A stretch of 8,558 nucleotides of DNA from Gammaproteobacteria bacterium (GTDB lineage Bacteria; Pseudomonadota; Gammaproteobacteria; UBA6429; Thiohalophilaceae): positions 1-8,558 of the forward strand of contig JAHEIJ010000086.1 in assembly GCA_024639445.1 (NCBI GenBank), written 5' to 3'. This document shows, one piece after another, positions 1 through 4,751 of this stretch (position 1 is its first letter; each line of letters opens with the position of its first letter). The position numbers and the translations under genes are program-made. Under the pieces are notes generated by a model. It was not told where the DNA came from and did no database searches. It saw only the letters and a list, made by a program, of their open reading frames with translations.

Positions 1-236
1 TTTACGACAGTGAGGGCTGGATAGTAAAGAATGCTCAGGACATCTATTCTTACAACGGCGTCACCGCCAAGAAAGCCAAAGACGGCAGCGTTACGATCCA
101 CTTCGGGGGTGACCCCAAGGCGGACAATTACCTGCCGATCATGGAGGGCTGGAATTACATCGTGAGGTTGTATAAGCCGAAGAAGGAAATTCTGGATGGA
201 AGCTGGAAATTTCCAGAACCGCAGGCCGTAAAATAA
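1..236 (+). CDS. DUF1214-type protein, C-terminal fragment (5' end outside window)
   Basis: An open frame runs from base 3 to a TAA at 234-236 and gives the last 77 residues of a protein cut by the window edge. The fragment has the look of the C-terminal DUF1214 domain of the DUF1254/DUF1214 family. An EGWIVKN segment is followed by a Ser-Tyr pair, then a DGSVTIHFGGDP strand pair, a GWNYIVRLYKP strand and a final LDGSWKFPE stretch. This order (charged loop, 'DGS-T-I-FG' hairpin, 'R-Y-P' strand, 'W-P' end) is typical of the family. These proteins are usually exported; their biochemical role is not established. The signal and N-terminal domain lie upstream and cannot be checked. The family call rests on motif recognition only. 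Confidence 0.72.
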   Translation, partial: YDSEGWIVKNAQDIYSYNGVTAKKAKDGSVTIHFGGDPKADNYLPIMEGWNYIVRLYKPKKEILDGSWKFPEPQAVK

Positions 237-239
237 AGT

Positions 240-280
240 GTGCATGCACTCAACAATTTTAAGGCCTCGTTTTTTGAGTG
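240..280. other. Palindrome and long-loop inverted repeat after the DUF1214 gene
   Basis: A perfect 10-base palindrome GTGCATGCAC sits at 240-249. It overlaps the left arm of a 7-base inverted repeat, CACTCAA at 247-253 and TTGAGTG at 274-280, with a 20-base spacer that includes a run of six T at 270-275. This lies just 3' of a stop codon. It may be part of a 3' end structure, but the loop is long and the T run is on the wrong side of the right arm for a classic terminator. It could also be chance. Confidence 0.25.
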
Positions 281-296
281 GAACCACGGCTGAAGT

Positions 297-315
297 CCAG
301 GCTACTGCCTGGTTT
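297..315 (+). terminator. Hairpin with short T tail between the DUF1214 and mscS-type genes
   Basis: CCAGGC (297-302), a TACT loop, and GCCTGG (307-312) form a perfect 6-bp GC-rich stem with a 4-base loop, followed at once by TTT. The form is that of a weak rho-independent terminator or attenuator. It lies 61 bases after the upstream stop codon and 30 bases before the ATG of the channel gene, so it could end the upstream transcript or act in the leader of the channel gene. The T tract is short, which lowers confidence. Confidence 0.4.
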
Positions 316-341
316 GATCTGATGACGGGAGAATCGTAATA

Positions 342-2069
342 ATGCTAACCACTTTATTCAAATGTGAAGCAGCTCAGCCGTTTCGCAGTGGAGGCAGCTT
401 AGCCGCTCCCGTTATACGCAGACTCGGAAAATTATTGTTGCTTGTTCTCACCTTGTTGTTGCCAGCGGTCGTTGGCGCGCAATCCCAGGCCGAGATCAAA
501 GATGCCATACCATCCGGCGAGTTCGAAATTGTGGATACGGCCCCGGTCGTGGTTAACGGCAGGGTACGGTTTCATGTCGTCGGTGTATCGGCCTACCCGG
601 CCGAACGCCGGGCACGTGAGATTGCACGGCATATCGAGAAGTTAGCGCAAGATCCGACGTTCGATGCCAGCACACTCCATGTCGAAGATGCCGGCACCTA
701 TCACCGGATCCTCCCAGTTAAGGGCGGTAAACCCATATTTAGGGTACTGGAAGCGGATGCCGAGTTCGAAGGGATCGACCGTCTGGTGCTTGCAATGACC
801 TTAAAAAAAGGCATTGCCGAGTCCATCGATGATTATCGTCATGATCATAAACCGGACGTATTAATTAAAAATGCCTTGTATGCATTCGGCAGCATGGTCG
901 TGCTGGTCGTGCTCCTGTTCGGTGTGTTCTGGAGTTTTCGCCGTCTGGCTGGATTCCTGGAGCGTCGCGTAAAGCTACGTATGCAGAACCTTGAAGCAAA
1001 ATCCCAACGCATCTTGCGGGGAGAGCAGCTCTGGGGGCTCGTGCAGGGCGCACTGGGGATGGTGCGGCTACTGGTCGTTTTACTTTTGATTTACGTATTC
1101 ACGAATTTCGCGCTGAGTTTGTTTCCACAGACGCGCTACGCCGCCCACACGCTGTTCCAGTTCGTGTCGTCCCCGCTTGGCGATATGGTCATTGCCGTCA
1201 TCAATTTTATCCCGAGCCTGGTGTTCCTGGTGGTGTTGTTTTTCATCACGCGCTACGTTCTGAAGTTGGCACGCAGCGTGTTTGCCGCGATTGATACTAA
1301 GCGTCTGCAGTTTAAAGGGTTCGAGGCCGAATGGGCGTGGCCAACCTATCGGATTGCGCGGTTGCTAATCATTGTCTTCGCGCTGGTTATTGCGTACCCC
1401 TATATTCCAGGATCCGATTCTGCGGCCTTCCAGGGAATCTCGATCCTGTTGGGTGTGCTGTTTTCTCTTGGTTCCACTTCCGTGATCTCCAATGTGATCG
1501 CCGGCTACACCATGACTTACCGGCGTGCCTTCAGAATTGGTGACCGGGTAAAGATCGGGGACACCGTGGGAGATGTCATGGAGATGCGTGTATTGGTCAC
1601 CCATATAAAGACACCGAAAAATGAAGAGGTCGTAATCCCGAATTCGACCATCCTTAATGGCGAAGTAACCAATTACAGCACCATGGCCCGCAGCCAGGGC
1701 CTGATCCTGCATACCATGGTAGGCATCGGTTACGAAGTGCCGTGGCGGCAGGTGGAGGAGATATTGTTAGAGGCTGCCGAACGCACCGAGGGGCTTCTTA
1801 AGGAGCCCAGGCCATTCATACGTCAGAAATCATTAGGAGACTTCGCGGTGAACTACGAACTCAATGCCTATTGTGGCGACGCCTCACAGATGGTTGCACT
1901 CTACACCGGAATGCATCGTAACATCCAGGATGTCTTCAATGAAAATGGCATACAGATCATGACGCCGGCTTACGAGGGAGACCCGGCCGAACCGAAGATC
2001 GTTCCGAAGGAGCGGTGGCATACACCGCTGGCGACCAGGTCGGGAGAAGTTTATGGAGAGTCAGAGTGA
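342..2069 (+). CDS. MscS-family mechanosensitive ion channel with exported N-terminal domain
   Basis: Encodes 575 aa. A long N-region with basic residues (R26, R27, K30) leads to a hydrophobic stretch at about 31-45 and a likely signal peptidase site after the VVGA at 43-46. Residues about 47-170 form a soluble, presumably periplasmic domain. Hydrophobic segments follow at about 180-197, 238-260, 283-305, 338-355 and the pore-lining segment at about 364-392. The MscS signature comes next: SVISNVIAGYTM (380-391), then FRIGDRVKIG with TVGDVMEM, then EEVVIPNSTILNGEVTNYS (428-446). This is the beta domain lining the cytoplasmic cage. In the known family such channels open under membrane tension and release solutes on osmotic downshock. 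The ATG at 342 has GGGAGA at 327-332, a good spacing. The protein is about twice the length of E. coli MscS (286 aa) because of the N-terminal domain and extra helices. The gene stands alone: 153 bases separate it from the next gene. Confidence 0.92.
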   Translation: MLTTLFKCEAAQPFRSGGSLAAPVIRRLGKLLLLVLTLLLPAVVGAQSQAEIKDAIPSGEFEIVDTAPVVVNGRVRFHVVGVSAYPAERRAREIARHIEKLAQDPTFDASTLHVEDAGTYHRILPVKGGKPIFRVLEADAEFEGIDRLVLAMTLKKGIAESIDDYRHDHKPDVLIKNALYAFGSMVVLVVLLFGVFWSFRRLAGFLERRVKLRMQNLEAKSQRILRGEQLWGLVQGALGMVRLLVVLLLIYVFTNFALSLFPQTRYAAHTLFQFVSSPLGDMVIAVINFIPSLVFLVVLFFITRYVLKLARSVFAAIDTKRLQFKGFEAEWAWPTYRIARLLIIVFALVIAYPYIPGSDSAAFQGISILLGVLFSLGSTSVISNVIAGYTMTYRRAFRIGDRVKIGDTVGDVMEMRVLVTHIKTPKNEEVVIPNSTILNGEVTNYSTMARSQGLILHTMVGIGYEVPWRQVEEILLEAAERTEGLLKEPRPFIRQKSLGDFAVNYELNAYCGDASQMVALYTGMHRNIQDVFNENGIQIMTPAYEGDPAEPKIVPKERWHTPLATRSGEVYGESE

Positions 2070-2078
2070 TCAGGGGTA

Positions 2079-2091
2079 CTGACAACGTCAG
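2079..2091. other. Small hairpin just after the channel gene stop
   Basis: CTGAC (2079-2083), AAC, GTCAG (2087-2091) is a perfect 5-bp stem with a 3-base loop, ten bases after the stop codon. There is no T tract, so this is not a convincing terminator by itself. It may help stabilise the 3' end of the transcript, or be chance. Confidence 0.2.
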
Positions 2092-2133
2092 CCATGCTCA
2101 CCTGCTCATTCTGGTTAGATATTATTTAAGGAA

Positions 2134-2166
2134 GCTCTGAATAATTCATCCATGAATTCTCAGAGC
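2134..2166. repeat. 33-base imperfect inverted repeat upstream of the lipoprotein gene
   Basis: Outer arms GCTCTGA (2134-2140) and TCAGAGC (2160-2166) pair perfectly. Inner arms AATTC (2143-2147) and GAATT (2154-2158) pair again, and the two inner arms can extend toward the centre by AT/AT. The two stems are separated by a small asymmetric internal loop (AT opposite C). No T run follows directly, so it is a poor classical terminator. It could be a 3' end structure of the channel transcript, a regulator site, or the remains of a small dispersed repeat. Only one copy is seen in this window. Confidence 0.45.
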
Positions 2167-2184
2167 CACTAATTAAAGAAAATT

Positions 2185-2210
2185 AAAGGGCACTGGACCT
2201 TTTATTTTTA
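2185..2210 (+). terminator. Weak terminator-like stem with T-rich tail
   Basis: AAAGG (2185-2189) pairs with CCTTT (2198-2202) across an 8-base loop, followed by TTATTTTTA. The stem is short and AT-rich, so termination would be inefficient. It sits 13 bases before the start of the next gene, so it would lie inside the leader of that gene's transcript if the promoter is upstream. Offered as a candidate only. Confidence 0.22.
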
Positions 2211-2222
2211 ACAGGCGATTTT

Positions 2223-3305
2223 ATGAACAAAACAATAACGCGTCCTATCAGGAGCAGTGAATTGAAAACTCTCAGCATCCTCGCATTATGCCTGCTGGTT
2301 GTTGCTGGTTGTGCAAAGTTCACCAAGCAACAGTCTGAAAACATTGCACCATTTTCGACCCAGACGATCAGTATGATCGGCGGCCTGGAACGCAATCTGA
2401 GTAAAAGTCAGGAAATCTATCTACGCCGGATCGACAGTTATGTGGGTGAAGAGGGCGCACCAACAGAACGGATCATTAACCTGCAGAAACAGGTGGATGA
2501 TATGTTGACTGCGATAACCGTCTATTCCATACAGATTGTTACCATCTCTGAGCAGAGTATCAGCGAGAATAAGAAAGCCAACCTGCTTGCCGATGTACTG
2601 GAAGCGTTGCAGGAATATGTGTTGAATGATCCTTATATCAAGAATGCGGTCCTTAATGAGCAAGCGAACCAGGAATTGATCGCAAAGGTAAGGCAGAGTG
2701 AAGACTATCTGGGAGCGCTCAGGATGCTATCACCATCAATCAATGAGTTCAGTGCACATGCCGGCCTGGTACTGGATGAACTGGAAAAAGAACGGAAAAA
2801 ACTGCAGAATATCTATGCAGAGGCGATTGATGTCAAATACGGCCGTGCACTTGAAATGGAGGTAGTGCTTCGAGCTATTCGTAACAGGCAATACGATACC
2901 ATGATTGCCGCTGTTAATTACCGCAATACTCACGATCCTGCCTATATCGATGAGATGAGAAAGCAGGCTGTTATTCACGTGAAGAAAGTCATCAAGAATA
3001 AAAAGAAGCTTAGTGATGAAGAATTGCGTCTAATTCATGACATCACCACCGATCGGCTGAGCACCTTGAATGAAAAGGATAAATATCTGTCGCCTGATAT
3101 CGAAGATTATCACGCGAGTCATCGTGAGTTACAAGCTATTTCAGACAAAAAGGAAGCTGCCATACGCGAGTCGCGGCATGCCTTTATCGTATGGGCGCGT
3201 GCCTACCAGAGAATGGCAGCAGGAAAAACCGATCCGGCTGAATGGTTCGATATCAGCGATTCAGGAACGTTGTTGTTTGGTGCTGCGAGACGAGCAGTCT
3301 TCTAG
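2223..3305 (+). CDS. Unrecognised helical lipoprotein
   Basis: Encodes 360 aa that I cannot assign to a family. The N-terminus is a clear lipoprotein signal: basic K3, R7, R10 and K15, a hydrophobic run at about 17-28, then a lipobox LVVAGC with the lipidated cysteine at 30. The next residues are Ala-Lys, with no Asp at +2, which by the E. coli rule points to the outer membrane. There is no other cysteine in the mature protein. The rest reads as almost all alpha-helix, rich in Glu, Lys, Gln and Leu. Likely helical or coiled-coil stretches are at about 83-135, 142-165, 182-200 (LDELEKERKKLQNIYAEA) and 243-283. A C-terminal helix at about 295-333 ends in an aromatic FIVWARAYQRM segment. AGG at 2213-2215 is a fair ribosome site for the ATG. 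It is followed after 37 bases by a patatin lipoprotein gene and is probably cotranscribed with it. A scaffold, adaptor or substrate-binding role for the lipases is possible but not shown by the sequence. Confidence 0.8.
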   Translation: MNKTITRPIRSSELKTLSILALCLLVVAGCAKFTKQQSENIAPFSTQTISMIGGLERNLSKSQEIYLRRIDSYVGEEGAPTERIINLQKQVDDMLTAITVYSIQIVTISEQSISENKKANLLADVLEALQEYVLNDPYIKNAVLNEQANQELIAKVRQSEDYLGALRMLSPSINEFSAHAGLVLDELEKERKKLQNIYAEAIDVKYGRALEMEVVLRAIRNRQYDTMIAAVNYRNTHDPAYIDEMRKQAVIHVKKVIKNKKKLSDEELRLIHDITTDRLSTLNEKDKYLSPDIEDYHASHRELQAISDKKEAAIRESRHAFIVWARAYQRMAAGKTDPAEWFDISDSGTLLFGAARRAVF

Positions 3306-3331
3306 TCCCTTGGGCATGAATAAAAAGTTAT

Positions 3332-3337
3332 GGGAAG
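3332..3337 (+). promoter_or_regulatory. Ribosome binding site that decides the start of the patatin lipoprotein
   Basis: GGGAAG ends five bases before the ATG at 3343. The in-frame ATG at 3316 has only a weak TGGG upstream. Longer in-frame starts (for example 3070) would run across the end of the preceding gene and put about 90 residues before the signal peptide. The site together with the lipoprotein signal that begins right after 3343 supports that start. Confidence 0.6.
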
Positions 3338-3342
3338 CAAAC

Positions 3343-4704
3343 ATGAAGCACACATCTAGATTTTTCACGGTAGGTATTACTCTTCTATTGACGCTACTTT
3401 GCGTGTTTACTGGTGGCTGTGCCCACTACCCTGAGACACCGCAGCTAGAGCAGGTGGGCACTGGCGGTTATCGTCTCGCTAACATGACGCGCACCGATCA
3501 GTCCGACGAGCTGCTGGTCGTGCTCGCGATCTCCGGCGGCGGTATGCGCGCTGCGGCGCTGGGTTATGGCGTACTGGAAGAACTGCGCCGCACCGAGGTA
3601 ATGGTGAACGGCGAAAAACGCCGCCTGCTCGACGAGGTGGACGTAATCTCGGCAGTATCGGGGGGCTCGCTGCCTGCAACCTATTATGGTCTGCGCGGTG
3701 AGAAGATGTTCGATGAGTTCGAGGAACGGGTGCTGTCGCGTAACCTGGAGCGTGAGCTGGCACTTCGCATCATTACCCCGACCAACTGGTTTCGGATGCC
3801 ATCGGGGACTTTTGGAAAATCAGACCTCTTTGCCGAGCTGTATGACGACACAGTGTTCGACCATGCCACTTTCAGCGACCTGCAGCAGGCCAGCGGTCCG
3901 TTCGTGATCATAAACGGCACTGATGTCACCACCGGCGCCCGTTTCAGTTATACGCAGGAATATTTCGATGCCATATGCGGCGATCTCTCCGGTGTGACGC
4001 TGGGGCGGGCCATTGCCACCTCAACGTCTCTGCCACCATTGCTCACGCCAATCACCCTCGAAAACCGTGGTGGGACATGCGGCCGGAAAGCCCCGGACTG
4101 GATGACTGACGCCGAGGCTGCTATCAGCGAGTCAGAGACGCCGGGGCGCGCCCTGCTCCGTGCCCGCGCACTCAAGTCCTACGAAGACCCAAACCGTCCT
4201 TACGTGCACATCTTCGACGGCGGCCTGTCGGAAAACCTTGGTTTGTCCGAGGTACTCAGAGCCTTCGAACTCCTGAAGGTCGAACCCGATGTAACGGTGC
4301 TGCCGGCGCTCCGCCAGGCCCGCAAGGTGGTGGTGATCTCTGTTAACGCGTTGCGCTTCCCGGAAGTAAACTGGGACCGTTCCCCCGGGCCACCGGACAC
4401 CGATATACTGACAGACCAGATGTGGTCGATACCGGTTGACCGGATTTCATTCGACGCGATCGAGCAGGTCCAGGAAAAACTGGTCGCGTGGCAAGCTGAT
4501 GCTCCGAGCGGAGCACCTTCTCGCCGCGGGTATCTGGCGCAGGTCACCTTTGACTCACTGCAAGATCCGGCCGAACGCCTCTATTTCAAGCAGGTGAAAA
4601 CCAGCCTGACATTACCCGCGGAACAGGTGGAGCGTCTGCGCGAAGTTGCCGGCCGACTCCTGCGCGAGGCGCCCGCCTTCCAGAGACTGCTTTCAGACCT
4701 GTAG
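3343..4704 (+). CDS. Patatin-like phospholipase family lipoprotein
   Basis: Encodes 453 aa from the preferred ATG. A signal of basic and hydrophobic residues ends in FTGGC, with the lipidation cysteine at 26 and Ala at +2; the lipobox is slightly atypical (Thr at -3). The patatin fold spans about 55-340. The oxyanion loop is ISGGGMRA (63-70), the nucleophile elbow is SAVSGGS (103-109) with Ser106, and the catalytic Asp292 lies in FDGGLSENLG (291-300). Patatins are Ser-Asp acyl hydrolases that usually cut phospholipids or other acyl lipids. The elbow is A-x-S-x-G rather than the textbook G-x-S-x-G, a variant I recognise in some bacterial patatins with this SGGS form. Two cysteines, C212 and C246, could form a disulfide in the periplasm or at the surface. 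A helical tail at about 425-453 ends the protein. Its GC content is higher than that of the genes on both sides. It sits 37 bases after the helical lipoprotein gene and 47 bases before the second patatin gene, in a likely operon. The substrate is unknown. Confidence 0.88.
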   Translation: MKHTSRFFTVGITLLLTLLCVFTGGCAHYPETPQLEQVGTGGYRLANMTRTDQSDELLVVLAISGGGMRAAALGYGVLEELRRTEVMVNGEKRRLLDEVDVISAVSGGSLPATYYGLRGEKMFDEFEERVLSRNLERELALRIITPTNWFRMPSGTFGKSDLFAELYDDTVFDHATFSDLQQASGPFVIINGTDVTTGARFSYTQEYFDAICGDLSGVTLGRAIATSTSLPPLLTPITLENRGGTCGRKAPDWMTDAEAAISESETPGRALLRARALKSYEDPNRPYVHIFDGGLSENLGLSEVLRAFELLKVEPDVTVLPALRQARKVVVISVNALRFPEVNWDRSPGPPDTDILTDQMWSIPVDRISFDAIEQVQEKLVAWQADAPSGAPSRRGYLAQVTFDSLQDPAERLYFKQVKTSLTLPAEQVERLREVAGRLLREAPAFQRLLSDL

Positions 4705-4751
4705 GCTGGTCGCTGCTATGCCTGAAAAATTTAAACAAAGGATGCTTTCCT

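Noticed and set aside
2095..2125. Promoter with TATTAT at 2120-2125 for the lipase cluster
   Set aside because: No acceptable -35 box at 16-18 bases upstream; the match is too weak to list as a feature.
3070..3342. Upstream extension of the patatin lipoprotein reading frame, giving 544 aa
   Set aside because: The extra 91 residues overlap the end of the preceding gene in another frame, precede a complete lipoprotein signal and lack a convincing ribosome site.
3479..4547. Several minus-strand open frames opposite the patatin lipoprotein gene
   Set aside because: They are antisense shadows in a GC-rich gene. Their translations show no motif, signal or domain, and the + frame has intact catalytic motifs.
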